Counted from the stretch's first letter, positions 1 to 12,005 are shown. The stretch: 64,000 nucleotides of DNA from Neocallimastix lanati (nom. inval.) (GCA_016946835.1 JACVTC010000169.1:45001-109000), one strand, 5' to 3'. Program-made: numbers and translations. Notes: generated by a model not told the origin, from the letters alone.

Positions 1-466
1 ATACAATACTTTCTTATTATTCATGAACGATAAAAAGCACCTCAATTAACAATATCTAAAAAATAATAAAAAAATTTTTTTTGGAGAAGTACTAAAATTT
101 TTTATTTATTTTAATTTTTAAACATTTCAATTCATAATTCAACAATATCATTTCAAGGTCTTCCATTATCAAATTCATTTGGATTCCATAGTTTCCTATT
201 TTTTCAATTAAAATATGGATTATCAGTTTTTTTCCATATTTTTTTTTTTATCCCTGATTCCTATACTTTTCCTTTTGTAATTATTATATTATAAGATTAA
301 AGGTTACTTTTTATTTTAATGCATGTATCATTTTATAAAGAGAAAGTTTTTTTTTTTTTTTTGGGAAAATAAATTATTTAAATAATAATTGAAAGATTTT
401 GATGCATTATTTGTTTTTATGTTCTATATTGTTAGAATAATTCCTATTTTCATAAATTTTTTAAAA

Positions 467-504
<38 letters not shown>

Positions 505-1783
505 TCTAAAAATTTCAAAAATTGGTCATTGTTATTTGTTTCCCATTCTAAGTCCACTCTAAATATCGGTTATATATTCAGAATTTAATTTAAAAGAGAA
601 AAGTTCAAAATCACTTTATAATAAATATATATATTATTATATTTTACTTCATTATAACATAATATTTTTTTTTTTTTTTTAAAAAAAAAAACTCTAATGC
701 TCTTTTATCGTTTCAAATACAGTATTTAATATTTATATTTGGAAATATTTTTTTTAACTGCATTAGATATGCCTTTTTTTTTTTTTTGAAATCACAATGA
801 AAATTTTTTTGAAGTAGTCATTATAGTATTATTGTTATACTTTTTGCAATTTTTTTTTTTTTTTTTTTTTTTTAATTATTTCTTCAAATAACATTTCATA
901 TATAAGTAGTTTGTATAAAAATAGTTTGTATAAAAAAAAAGTACCCTCTTCTAAATATATCTTCATTATATTTCATACTTTAATTTTGCTTGGAATGAGG
1001 TTTGGAAAGATTATTAAATTTGGATTTTTTTTTTTTTTTTGAATATCATAAAAAAAAATTCATCATTGCTTACTCTTTTAGAATATTTTGATTCATTCCG
1101 AATTTTTATCCAATTTTTTGTGACATCAAGAGGTAGCTGTCTATTTATATCTCTTGTTTTTCTTTGCAATTTAAATTGTTTTATATTCAGGACAATAGAA
1201 ATCCTCATTGCTTTTGAAACTTCATTATTTAATACGGTTTTAGGTTTTTATACTCATCGGAATTATGAATTTTTTTTTTTTTTAATTTCATTTTTCATTT
1301 TTATATTATGCATTTGATATAGATACATCGTCTTCTTTTTTTCAAGATAATTTTGTCAATTTTCATATTTAAAAAAAAAAAATTTTTTTTTTTCTTTATC
1401 CTTTAAAAATAATGAAAAAATATATAAAGTTTTTTTTTTTTTACATTTGGAACATCTATAATACTTTAGAATTATCCTTTTTTTTTTTTTTTTTTAGATC
1501 TTTTAGATTTTTTAGATGAAAAAATTAAATAATTAAATTTATATTTTTTTTATGAATCATAATTTGTTCTTTTCCTCCATTTGTTTCACTTAATTTCAAT
1601 ATTTATATTTTCTTCTTCCATTCATAAATATAATATTTTAATTAAATATTTATATCAATATATTCAATTATATAATTATTCCAAAGGTTAAAAAATCTTT
1701 TAAATAAATATTTTATTTTAAAATTTTTAAAGGAAAAAAAAAAAAAATTTTTTTTTTTTTTTATTATATATTATTAATATTTA

Positions 1784-1827
<44 letters not shown>

Positions 1828-2116
1828 ATGAATAAATTAGTTTCAATTATTTAGTTTTTTTTTTTTTTTTTTTTTTAATTATATAAAGTCGTTTTAAGAA
1901 ATTATTTTATTTTTTATATACTAGAAAATAAAATATTTATATAATTATTTATTATATACAAAGAATTAACTATTACTTTATTAAAATAAATAATAAATAA
2001 TAAAATAATTTTAATTATATAAAATTATTTATTATAAATAATAACTTTAATAATTATATTCACTCATTTTATGATAAAGTAATTAAAAAAAAAAAAAAAA
2101 TAATACAATTTTATTT

Positions 2117-2120
<4 letters not shown>

Positions 2121-2148
<28 letters not shown>

Positions 2149-2149
2149 T
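2121..2149. repeat. (TTTA)n microsatellite
   Basis: About seven perfect tandem copies of TTTA in a gene-free region, followed directly by a short TA run. No function is implied. Confidence 0.8.
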
Positions 2150-2276
2150 ATATATTGGTATTCAAAAAAAAATTAAAAAATTTATGGTATCAAACAACAA
2201 CAAGTGTACGAACGACACATGGCGAAAATGCAACTTTCCAATAAAAAAATAATAAAAAGAGTATTTATGAATAAAT

Positions 2277-2411
2277 AATTGAATAATAAATAATAAATAA
2301 TTGAATAATAAATAATAAAAAATAAATAATTGAATAATAAATAAATAAATAATAAATAAATAAATAATAAATAATAAATAATTGAATAATAAATAAATAA
2401 TAAATAAATAA
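2277..2411. repeat. Imperfect TAAATAA/TTGAATAA tandem repeat
   Basis: Low-complexity array mixing units such as AATAAATAATTGAAT and AATAAATA, repeated about ten times. The Tyr/Ile/Phe-rich minus-strand frame over it is a by-product of the repeat and not a gene. Confidence 0.6.
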
Positions 2412-2612
2412 AAAAATAAAAATGATTTTACAAAATTTACATATAACTATCATAAACAATATTTAATATTTATTATTTTAAAAATGAAAATCTTTTGAAA
2501 TTAAAAAAAAAAATTATATTGACAACGAGAAATAAACTTTTTGTTCAACTTTTTTTTTTTGTTTTTTTAATTTTTTTATTTTTTTTTATTTTATTTTTTT
2601 ATTTTTTTTTTA

Positions 2613-2644
<32 letters not shown>

Positions 2645-2844
2645 TTGTATTTTATTCATTAAATTATTATTTATTAAAAAATTTTTTGATTTGATTAAAC
2701 CTAAAAAAGCTCATAAATTAATTATTATTATTATATAAAAAAAAAATTATTATTTTTTTTATATATAATAAATTTATAAATAAATAAATAAATTGTTAAA
2801 ATGTATGAAATATATTATCATAAAAAAAAATAAGCTTCAAATAT

Positions 2845-2983
2845 ATTGAAACATTTTGTAATATAAATAATGAAAAAAAATATCAATGTAATAATACAAA
2901 AAAGCATTTTATTTATAATTAAATTTTGTATTATTACAGTGAGGAGGTTTTTTTTCATTATTTATATTACAATATGTTTCAAT
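2845..2983. repeat. Long inverted repeat (foldback, MITE-like)
   Basis: Two arms of about 57 nt, beginning ATTGAAACAT and ending ATGTTTCAAT, are near-perfect reverse complements around a loop of about 20 nt. The mismatch block is in mid-arm: TATCAA on the left against GTGAGGAGG on the right. No open frame lies inside. It could be a miniature foldback transposon or a hairpin RNA source. Clear flanking target duplications are not visible. Confidence 0.6.
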
Positions 2984-3015
2984 TTAGAATAATTAAGTTG
3001 CTAGTAACTCTTTAT

Positions 3016-3051
<36 letters not shown>

Positions 3052-3744
3052 GATGAATATAATTGACATAATTATAAAAATTATTGTAAAAATTCATAAA
3101 TTCTAGAATCTTAACAGATAATGAAGTCTCATCTGACGTCTATAAAAAAAAAAAAAAAATTTTTTTTTTTAACAAAAGAATAGCTTACCATACCCAATAT
3201 TATATCAAAAAAAAAAAAAAATAAAAAATAAAAATTGTAATTTTAAATTTAAATTTTGATAAAAAAGTTGTTCATTGCGTCAAGGAGTGAGGATGATTAC
3301 TGAAAAATAATTCGCATTGTCCAATGATCCAATGATTTCTGTTACATTTAAATTATAGTCTTCTTCTTTATCTTGGGTTAGTATATACCGTTTGGAGAAA
3401 AGAAAGTCGGAATGTACTCTGTAATTGCAGATATTAATTTTTTTTTTTTGGTTTCATTTGGTTCACTATTTTGTTCCATTTGTGTATTTTTCTTTACTTG
3501 AAAAACCTACAATATTTTCCATTAGAAAAAAAAAAAATAAAACAAAGTGAATGTATAAAATATTTTTTTTTTTTATTTTATTTTATTTTTTTTTTTTTTT
3601 TAATTTATTTATTTTATTTATTTTATTTTACTATTATTAAATTATTAATCACTAAACTATTATATCTATTAAATTTATTTTATCTAAAGAAGAGGTATTA
3701 TTGTAAGAAACTCTGATAAAAAAATAGAAAATTTTTTTTAAGAG

Positions 3745-3775
<31 letters not shown>

Positions 3776-5040
3776 AAAATTATAATTTTATTTTATTAAT
3801 TTTTTTTTTTTATTAAAAATTTTGAGTTTATTATTAAAAAAAAAAAATATAATAAAAAAAATACTTATATTTAAAGACTATGGTTAAAGAGGTAGAGATA
3901 TTTTAAGTAAGTATATATTTTATTTTTAAAACACAAAAATTTTAAGAAAAAAATTTTATAAATTTTAAATTTTATGTTATTATTTTAATGTTTCTTTATT
4001 AATATTTATTTAATAATAATAATTCTTGATTTCTGAAAAAACAGATAATTGTTATATCTCTAAAACTACATGACAAATATATATATATATATATATATAA
4101 AAAATTAGTACTAATCTTCAAAGCGGATTACCGTTGAAAGTAATGTAAAAAAAAAAAAAAAAAAAAAACCAAAAATATAAGAGGTTTTTTCCAAAAAATG
4201 GAAGATAGTTATAATATCCCCCTTCAAGCGGAAAAGGTTTCCATCCTATAAACGGTGTATTCACCCTATATTATAAGAGATGCTTTACACACACACACCT
4301 TAATATTCATGGTGTAATAATATTAAATATCTAGGTTTAGGAGTAAATGATTAGATTACCAATATATTTCGGAAATTATTTTAGTAATATTTTAAATTGA
4401 ATTAAAGAAATTAATCTAATGTAAAAATTATTTTATTCATGTAATATTTAAAAAAGTCGATTTAGGAATGGAAATAACAAATAGCTAAATAATATCACAC
4501 TAAAATTATATAATAGGAAAATTTTAATATACATATATTCACCAGTAAAACCAATGTATTCATTATATAATAAAATATTCTTGAAATTTTCATTAAACTA
4601 TATATTTTTTAGAAAAAATAAAATATTCTTAAAATCTATTAAAAAGGATTTAAAATAAAAGAAAAAAAAATGTTTTTTTTTTTAAAATTAAATAGAATTA
4701 TTTATATTAAAAATATAAAAAAAAAATGTTTTTAAATATTTTTTTAAAAAAAAAAAAAAAAAAAAAAATATTCTTTAAAAAGAAAAAATTTTTATATTAA
4801 TAAAAAAAAAGTAAAATTTATATTTTTATATAAAAAATATAAATTTATGTAATTTGAAATAATTTACTCTTTGGTAACTCTTTATCCTAAAGATATTAAT
4901 AACGCTGATATAATTTATTAAACCCAAATGTCACAACTATTAACAGATTAGGAGTCTCATGGACTCTTTAAAGGGATTACCTTATAGGTTATTTTTTTTT
5001 TTTTTTTTATTTTAGTCGGACATAAAATGCGTCAACTTAA

Positions 5041-5095
5041 AAAAAAAATAAAATAAAATAAAATAAAATAAAATAAAATAAAATAAAATAAAATA
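5041..5095. repeat. (AAAAT)n microsatellite
   Basis: About ten near-perfect tandem copies of the pentamer AAAAT/AAATA. No coding content. Confidence 0.85.
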
Positions 5096-5535
5096 ATTGT
5101 CATGATAAAAGTTAACTATGTAGTGTCAACGACAAAGAAAAGTAAATGAATCTTTAAAAAAATATAACGTTGGCTTGAAACTAATCTAATACTGATAACA
5201 CAAAAGAAATTCTTTTTATAAAAAACCAATTCTTCCCCCCCCTGAATATAAAAATTACTGTTTTATTAATTTTAATATATCTCATGTAAAAAAAATTTAT
5301 TGCTGGACCAAAGCAAATAAGAAAAGAAAAATAATGTGTATATAATATTAAAAAAAACGTGTAATTACCGTACAAAATTAAATATTCATAATTATAAATT
5401 CTTTATAATTATTTTTTTTAACATTTGGTAAGAGTGGATAATAATTAAAAAGTATTAAATGAATACCGTGCCTTTTATACGTTTTGTTAAAATTTAGATA
5501 ATTGCTTCTTTACCTTTTACAAGAATAATCCAAGG

Positions 5536-5571
<36 letters not shown>

Positions 5572-5830
5572 CCATTTATATAAAAATTTAATATAATCCA
5601 TAATGTTGTGAATGTTAATAAATAATATACATTATGAAATCACTTTTTTTTTTTTTTAAATATATTTTCAACATACTAATAATATATTTAATTTTTATTA
5701 AAAAAAATTTTTTTTTTTTTTTTTTTAATTTTATAAGGTATAGGAATAAATTATATATGATATTGAAAATTGAAAAAAAATTATTATAATTATCTATCCT
5801 TTTTTTTTTTTTTTTTTTTTTTTTATAGAC

Positions 5831-6512
5831 TTTCCCTTCTAAGTCTTAATCATATTATCTCAGCCACCACAACAGACAATTAATAAATATCAGAAAAACT
5901 TTAGAGCGGGGTTGTGGCAGGATGGCCACATAAAGTGCTCCCATGTTATACCATTTTGGCGTCGACGCTCTCTCTCTCTGTGACGAATTACGGAACCACA
6001 AGGATTTGAGAGATGTTGCATACGGCTAGCTACAATCACCAATCTCAATCACATACACTATAACATTATTATTCGTCTACTATACTACATACTACATAAC
6101 CTTTTTTTCCCAAAAATTAGGAAATCACTCCCAGCACCTGATCAAATGAATGATCACTCGAATACCTTAGCTAATGAGGATTTACAAACAACACAAGGAA
6201 TCACCCCCCTCCGTTTCAGGCATGTTATACATGTATATACGTACAATTGAGAGGCACGATCATAGTTTGTATATAAGACGATGGACTTTTTTTTTTTTTT
6301 TCGAATTTAGTGTTAAGTTTAGGTTGTCCATTAGGTTAAATTTTTTAATTTTTTTTTTTTTTGGTGTGGTAACGGTGGAATCCAATTCCGGTCTATTGAC
6401 CCCTAGCGTAATTTACACGTCGACCATTGATCATTTGTTCCCAGATCTCTCACATGGAGTAAAAAATAAAAATAAATTAATAAAAAAATAAAAAATAAAA
6501 CAAAAAATAGAC
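5831..6512. other. Less AT-rich island without a recognised gene
   Basis: This stretch is visibly richer in G and C than the 5.8 kb before it and lies downstream of tRNA-Ala (which reads leftward). It has ordinary-looking complex sequence around 5865-6060 and 6360-6460. I looked for tRNA, snRNA, RNase P and 5S-like motifs and recognised none. A plus-strand frame at 6174-6491 is interrupted by poly-Phe from T runs and has no family resemblance. The T run at about 6502-6507 probably terminates Pol III transcription from tRNA-Ala. Confidence 0.4.
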
Positions 6513-6584
6513 TGGAGATATCGGGGTTCGAACCCGAGGCTTCTTGCATGCAAAGCAAGCACTCTACCACTGAGTTATATCCCC
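6513..6584 (-). tRNA. tRNA-Ala (anticodon TGC)
   Basis: The reverse strand gives a complete 72-nt cloverleaf with no intron. The acceptor stem is GGGGATA/TATCTCC (one G-U pair) with discriminator A. The D-arm contains AGTGGTAGAGT. The anticodon stem is CTTGC/GCAAG around loop TTTGCAT (anticodon TGC). The T-arm contains CGGGTTCGAACCCG. A T6 run follows within a few nt as a Pol III terminator. Its 5' end at 6584 is only 14 nt from the edge of LTR B1 and was the landing site of element A before that. Confidence 0.96.
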
Positions 6585-6598
6585 AGTTCACGTTTTGT

Positions 6599-7573
6599 TG
6601 ATAAATAACAAAATTATTAAATTAAAATAAATAATAAAAAAACAAATTCTGTCTAACTTAACCCAAAAATTAATCCATTCTAAACAAAAAATTAAATCCA
6701 TATTTAAGAAAAATTAATTAAATAAAAATAATTAAAATAAAATAATAATAATTTAATTAATCATTAATAATTTTAATTAAAAACTAAAATAAATTAATAA
6801 ATAATATTTTTCTAAGACTACAAATAAACAAAATAATAAACATATTTAATAAATTATAAACAACAAATAAACAAACTTATAAACAACGCAAAATTAAAAT
6901 TAAATAGTTAAATAATTTTTTAAGTTACTTTTATTTAAAATAATGATTATTTTATTTATTTTATAACTCAACTTTTATAAACAAATTGTAATTAAAATAA
7001 CATTTTAAAACTCATCTTTATCAACATTTTAATTGTAAATATTGTTTAATTTAATAATAAATTATTCTTTATTTCTCTTTTATTAATTTTATTATTTTTA
7101 ATGTAAATAGTTTAAAATCAAAGAAAAATATAAAAACATGTAAATATTTCTTATAAATTATTCTTTATTATTAATTAGTTAATAAATTATTATAAAAATT
7201 TTATTAGTTTTAATAATCAATTTTTTATGATTATTAATTAGTTAATAAATTATTATAAATATTTTATTAGTGATTAATAATCAATTTTATTATTAAAATT
7301 TAAAATAAATTAGTATAAATAATAAATATTTCATTTTATTATTTTATTAGTTTTAACAATTATTTTATTAATTTAAACAAAATTAATTATTAAATAAATA
7401 AAGATTAATATTAAAATAAAAATAAATTTTTTTAATAAAACATTTTTGTGTTTAATAATAAAACATATTTATTTTTTTTAAATTCCTTAAATCAATTTTT
7501 ATTCAGTATTTATCCTTTTATTCACTTCTGCAAAATTTAATTTTTGTAGATTAAGAATATTAGGTATAAATCA
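6599..7573 (+). mobile_element. Solo LTR B1 (B family, TGAT...ATCA)
   Basis: A 975-bp solo LTR of the family that bounds element B. It starts TGATAAATAAC and ends GGTATAAATCA, like the LTRs at 20328 and 27690. It is flanked by the 4-bp duplication ttgt (6595-6598 and 7574-7577). No internal coding region remains, as expected after LTR-LTR recombination. It lies 14 nt upstream of the tRNA-Ala 5' end. It landed at the edge of element A, since the right-hand ttgt overlaps the TGT with which A's LTR begins. Confidence 0.9.
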
Positions 7574-7574
7574 T

Positions 7575-8132
7575 TGTAAAAGGTAAGATTATTATTAACT
7601 AAAATAACGAATAATAACTAAATTTAAAGGCTAAGATAACTTAACACCTCTCTATTCGAGTTGTTAATAATAAACACTAAATTAATTAATTCTATAATTA
7701 TTATTTCCTTTTTACACGAGAGTATAGCGCAGTACTTTATAACTCTATTTGTTAACAGTTACTGGGCTTACACTGAGTAATATTTTTTATTTAATAATTA
7801 TAATTTTATTTATTAATATTAATATTTCTAATAACAATTTACGTTAATAGTAACGCTAGTGCATTACAGTTACAAGTTCAATTATTATTTATACATGTCA
7901 ATAATATTATGATTGGTAAATAATTTAATTTAACTTAGTTTACTAATCACTAAATAAAATATATTTAAATAAATATTTAACTATATAATTATTTGTAAAA
8001 TAATAAAATTTAATGTACGAAAATAACAAAAGATTTTATTTGATTAGCCGAAATTGCTAGCTGTTTAGAGATACGTTACGTAACCAAAGAACTATCATTG
8101 GATAGGCTTGAAGTTACCATGTATCTGTTACA
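7575..8132 (-). repeat. 3' LTR of element A
   Basis: 558 bp, nearly identical to 13931-14486. In the plus-strand view it begins TGTAAAAGG and ends CTGTTACA. It follows the pol stop codon by 24 nt on the element's sense strand. The short purine-rich stretch between (sense GCTTGCTCCTTGGGAGAGG) probably holds the polypurine tract. Confidence 0.9.
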
Positions 8133-8156
8133 AGGCCTCTCCCAAGGAGCAAGCTA

Positions 8157-11100
8157 CTAATGGTTGACGACGCTAGCGATGAACTGGCTATAGCTAAAAT
8201 CTTGGTAATCCTCCAGCAATTCTGCGTAGTGAGGATTGTCGTCGATCACGTCGGCGTTGACCCACTCTTGTTTATCATTCTGGTACGCAACCAGGTATTG
8301 ATAAAGTCCTTGGTGTTTCCTTGATCCAAGGATATGAATTATCTTTTGGTTTCCTGCAGGAGCCGGCACTAATGTTTTGGGTAATTTGTAGAATGGTTCC
8401 AATTCACTCACATGGAACACCGGGTACATATTTGGGAAAGGTGAACGACTTATATCTAATCTATAATTCTTCTTTTCTTCGTCGACACCAACTACCTTGA
8501 ATGGTCCGAATTTTCTTGTTGCAAGTTTGTAGAATGGCAACGCGTCATAATTTTCAGGTTTCTTTAGCCATACTTTATCCAACAACCTGTACCTAGGGTA
8601 ATTATCTGTACGGGTCCTATCCATATTATCCAGGTATCTTGTTTGGGCGATTTCTAGGATGTGCTTTAGGTTTCCCAAGTTGTGAGCAAAGCTATCGATC
8701 ATTTTAGCTTCACCTAACGAGTGCAATAAATCAGCTGTTTTGGGGGAGTTGTGTACCTGGTAGTTATATAAGGTGAGGAAAGGAGATTGTTGGGTAGAAG
8801 CGTGGATTGCGTTGTTATAGCAGAACTCTGCTAAGAACAAGTAGTCCATCCAACTTTCATCATCGTAGGTTCCCACAAAGCACCGTAAATAAGTCTCTAC
8901 GTAGGCATTGTTCCTTTCTACTTGGCCTACTGTCTCGTGGTGACTGGTGGTAGCATGGTTTACTTCGGTCCCGAAGAACTCTAGTAGCTCCTTCCATACC
9001 TGACTGGTGAACTGAACTCCTCTATCAGTTGTAACTACTTTAGGGAATCCATGCAACCTGTAAATCTCCTTTAGGAATGCGTCAGCAGTCTCGTTAGCGT
9101 TTGGCACATGTTTGAATCCTATCAGGTGTATCATTTTGGTTAATTTATCACAGCATACTAAGATACAACCTGCTCTTTTCGTTTCCCAAACGTAACCACT
9201 ATTGGTCCTTACTCTACTCTTCACTGGCAGATCAGTTATAAAATCCAATTGTACCTCTTGCCAGGGTAATTCTGCGACCGGAACTCTTACCGCAGTACCA
9301 TATTCTTTATGGCGATCATCCTTCTTAGTAGCGCAGGTTCTACAAACTTTTACGTAGCCTGATATATCCTTCCTCATCTTCGGCCAGTAGAAATTCCTAG
9401 ATACTAGGTCCGAAGTCTTATCAATTCCTAAGTGTCCTGCGTACTCCGAGTCATGGTTTAATTGAATAATTGTTTTCCTGAACGTTGTGGGCACGTAAAT
9501 TTGTTCAGGGTTTTCCTTTCTAACCAGAAGGCCATCTACTTCTAGCCAATGCTTCTTGTTGAAATTATTTCTGGCATCTTCTGCTAGATCTTTCATAATC
9601 TCTTGGGCCATTTTGTCCTGTCGGTAGGCCTGCTTGATATCATCCACGAAATTGGTAGCTAAGGCTAGATAACTGGCTTCTCCATCTACGTCATCAAATC
9701 CTACCAATTGATCGGGTTTTAATAGACTATCTTTATCAAATTCTTTACCCTCAGTTTTCTCTGTTTCAACTCTTGAGAGGGCGTCAGCTTTACCATTTTT
9801 CTTCCCAGGTCTGTAAACTATTTCAAACCAGTATGTGGCGAATAGTTCTTGCCATCTAATTTGCCTAGGAGTTAGTAATTGTGGTTTGGTAGCGAACAAC
9901 AGATTTCTGTGGTCACTATAAACAATAATTTTATGCTTCGCACCTTGAAGCAAGTGTCGCCATTCTGTAAAAGCAGTCTTAATGGCTAATAGTTCTTTCT
10001 CTGTAATCGAATAATTTACTTCAGCCTTACTAAGTGTCTTAGAATAATAATATATAGGATGAAGGGTACCATCGTCTCCTTTCTGTGATAGCACACCTCC
10101 TATCGCGTAATTACTAGCATCACATTCAACGAAGAACTGTTTTTCGTGGTCAGGATAAGCTAGTACTGGCGGAGAGGTAAGCATTTCCTTTAATTTGTGA
10201 AACGCGGCCAATCCTTCTTCGCTCCATTCAAATTTTTCTTTCTTTGAGGTCATTTTAAATAACGGTTTGGCTATTTCCGAGAAATTCTTAATAAAATTCC
10301 TGTAATAATTGCAAAAGCCTAAGAAGCTTTGCATCTGCTTGATATTTTCTGGTTGTGGCCATTCTGCCACGGCCTTAATCTTTTCTGGGTCAGTCTCTAC
10401 ACCATCCTTGCTGACCACATGGCCTAAAAATGAGATCTTTAACTTATGTAGCTCACATTTGAACATCTTAGCTACGAGTTTGTGTTGTATCAGCTTCTTT
10501 AAAATCGTTCGAACATGCTCTACATGTTCCTCCAAGGTTTTGGAATATACTACGATGTCGTCTAGGTAGACCTGACAGTACTTCCCGATATCCTCGCTGA
10601 AGACATCATTCACGAAGCTTTGGAACACCGCTGGTGCATTGGTTAGCCCAAAAGGCATTACCAAATGTTCAAAGTGTCCAAACTTGGTGTTGAAGGCTGT
10701 CTTGTACTCATCACCTTCTCGAATTCGTACCAAGTTATAGGCAGATTTTAGGTCGAACTTAGAGAACACCACTGCTCCTTTCATAGCTTCGAACACTGCA
10801 CTAATTCTTGGGATCGGATAGGCATTGCGTTTAGTCCATTGGTTCAGTTTGCGGTAATCCATGCAAAGTCGTAGCTCACCTGATTTCTTCGGCACGAACA
10901 ATACAGGGTAACCCGCCGGAGATTCTGACCTTCTTATAAACCCCTTAGCTAAATTTTCATCAATATATTCTTTAAGTGCTTTCTCTTCTTTAGGACTCGT
11001 TGGGTAGATAGCTCCTTTATAAAGTGGTGCATCAGGCTCTAGTTCTATCTTGCAATCATACGGCCTGTGCTCTGGTAATGTCTCAGCTATTTCTTCATTG

Positions 11101-12005
11101 AATGCTTCCGTTAAGTCACCATAATACTTATCTATAATTTCGCCTATTGACAATAGCTTCTCACGTCCCACTTTTCTGATTGTTTCCGCTACCGAATCCT
11201 CTTGCGTGATCATGGCTAGATGATCTTTTGTCTGGCTATCTTTTTGTGCACTACTTTCCGTAGGGTTTTTATTGATTTCACTCTCCTTTAGATTTTTAGT
11301 CTTCTGTACCTTGAACCAATCTGCCCATTTATCGTAATCCACTAAATAATCGTAGTAATCCATCGTATACTCAATTCCTCTATCACGGTAATATTGCCTC
11401 GTTAATTCATACACCGTGTCCTTCAACTTCTGGTTATCAATAACCTGATTTATAATTTTGGTAATTCTCGCTGTAGGTTGAATCTCCTTTTGCACAGCTT
11501 CTTCTCTTTCTTCTGGGAGTTGCACCATGTAGATACTTTCACCTGCGCACTCTCCTGGTGAGTCTACATCTGGTAGCCCTGGTCTTTCTCCATCTATTTT
11601 ATATACCTTAGGCTGTTGATCATGGACGTCAATCTTTCTATAGATTAAATGTCTATCCATGAATCTTGATCCCAGAATGATCGTTCTCGGCATAGCCTCG
11701 GCTAGCCTGCATCTTGTATTAAAGTCATACCATTTGACTTTACCAGTACGCTCTTCGACCAGCTTAATCTTAATCTTGAACTCTTCCGTAACCTGTGGTA
11801 TCAGCACTTTACCAGCGGCAGTAGTGAACGTTAAGGGACGGTCTTCTGTCTTGAGTCCCATCTCCTTGGCTAACTGCGGATGGATCATGTTGATCTGTGA
11901 TCCAGTATCGTACAGCACATTTAAATCTTGGAGCCCCTCTTTGGTACGAAGATTACTTATCTTGGCCTCAGGCACAAATTCTTCGCACTCAGACCCAGCT
12001 TGCAT
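8157..12005 (-). CDS. pol: Pol polyprotein of element A (protease, RT, RNase H, integrase, chromodomain)
   Basis: 1282 codons from the first in-frame ATG. In order: aspartic protease with active site LYDTGS (D near residue 33); reverse transcriptase with catalytic YLDD near residue 480; RNase H beginning near FVECDASNYAIGG; integrase with an HHCC zinc finger (H..H..C..C near residues 850-890) and a complete D,D35E core (VQLDF, TTDRG, VGQVER); a GPF motif (KFGPFKVVG); and a C-terminal chromodomain-like segment from about residue 1221 (KIIHILGSRKHQG onward, with EWV). This order defines a chromovirus-type Ty3/gypsy Pol. The same frame is open upstream to 12308 and there encodes a basic nucleocapsid-like stretch. 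Synthesis as a Gag-Pol fusion by -1 frameshift is therefore more natural than starting at this ATG. No internal stop is present. Confidence 0.93.
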   Translation of the reverse strand: MQAGSECEEFVPEAKISNLRTKEGLQDLNVLYDTGSQINMIHPQLAKEMGLKTEDRPLTFTTAAGKVLIPQVTEEFKIKIKLVEERTGKVKWYDFNTRCRLAEAMPRTIILGSRFMDRHLIYRKIDVHDQQPKVYKIDGERPGLPDVDSPGECAGESIYMVQLPEEREEAVQKEIQPTARITKIINQVIDNQKLKDTVYELTRQYYRDRGIEYTMDYYDYLVDYDKWADWFKVQKTKNLKESEINKNPTESSAQKDSQTKDHLAMITQEDSVAETIRKVGREKLLSIGEIIDKYYGDLTEAFNEEIAETLPEHRPYDCKIELEPDAPLYKGAIYPTSPKEEKALKEYIDENLAKGFIRRSESPAGYPVLFVPKKSGELRLCMDYRKLNQWTKRNAYPIPRISAVFEAMKGAVVFSKFDLKSAYNLVRIREGDEYKTAFNTKFGHFEHLVMPFGLTNAPAVFQSFVNDVFSEDIGKYCQVYLDDIVVYSKTLEEHVEHVRTILKKLIQHKLVAKMFKCELHKLKISFLGHVVSKDGVETDPEKIKAVAEWPQPENIKQMQSFLGFCNYYRNFIKNFSEIAKPLFKMTSKKEKFEWSEEGLAAFHKLKEMLTSPPVLAYPDHEKQFFVECDASNYAIGGVLSQKGDDGTLHPIYYYSKTLSKAEVNYSITEKELLAIKTAFTEWRHLLQGAKHKIIVYSDHRNLLFATKPQLLTPRQIRWQELFATYWFEIVYRPGKKNGKADALSRVETEKTEGKEFDKDSLLKPDQLVGFDDVDGEASYLALATNFVDDIKQAYRQDKMAQEIMKDLAEDARNNFNKKHWLEVDGLLVRKENPEQIYVPTTFRKTIIQLNHDSEYAGHLGIDKTSDLVSRNFYWPKMRKDISGYVKVCRTCATKKDDRHKEYGTAVRVPVAELPWQEVQLDFITDLPVKSRVRTNSGYVWETKRAGCILVCCDKLTKMIHLIGFKHVPNANETADAFLKEIYRLHGFPKVVTTDRGVQFTSQVWKELLEFFGTEVNHATTSHHETVGQVERNNAYVETYLRCFVGTYDDESWMDYLFLAEFCYNNAIHASTQQSPFLTLYNYQVHNSPKTADLLHSLGEAKMIDSFAHNLGNLKHILEIAQTRYLDNMDRTRTDNYPRYRLLDKVWLKKPENYDALPFYKLATRKFGPFKVVGVDEEKKNYRLDISRSPFPNMYPVFHVSELEPFYKLPKTLVPAPAGNQKIIHILGSRKHQGLYQYLVAYQNDKQEWVNADVIDDNPHYAELLEDYQDFSYSQFIASVVNH

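Larger units (their letters stand above)
1..5830. other. Gene-free, extremely AT-rich tract
   Basis: No reading frame here resembles a protein. The few frames above 60 codons are Phe/Ile/Tyr or Lys/Asn strings created by T and A runs. There are dozens of T or A homopolymers of 10-40 nt, far denser than in 6600-20300. Short less AT-rich islets (about 3290-3430, 4190-4320, 4860-4990) contain nothing I recognise. No tRNA, rRNA or transposon coding sequence was found. It could be ordinary intergenic DNA or a specialised AT-rich region; the sequence does not decide. Confidence 0.6.

Noticed and set aside
1039-1317. 92-codon plus-strand frame in the left AT-rich tract
   Set aside because: Phe/Ile-rich string from T-rich DNA with no domain; an overlapping minus-strand frame is equally open.
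3360-3440. Possible snRNA or other RNA gene in a less AT-rich islet
   Set aside because: No U1/U2/U4/U5/U6, RNase P or 5S motif recognised.
6174-6491. 105-codon frame next to tRNA-Ala
   Set aside because: Contains poly-Phe from two T runs and resembles no family; it runs toward the tRNA terminator. No support as a gene.
10309-10569. Plus-strand frames inside element A pol and gag (also 11659-12060, 12962-13339)
   Set aside because: Antisense shadows of clear minus-strand Pol and Gag coding sequence.
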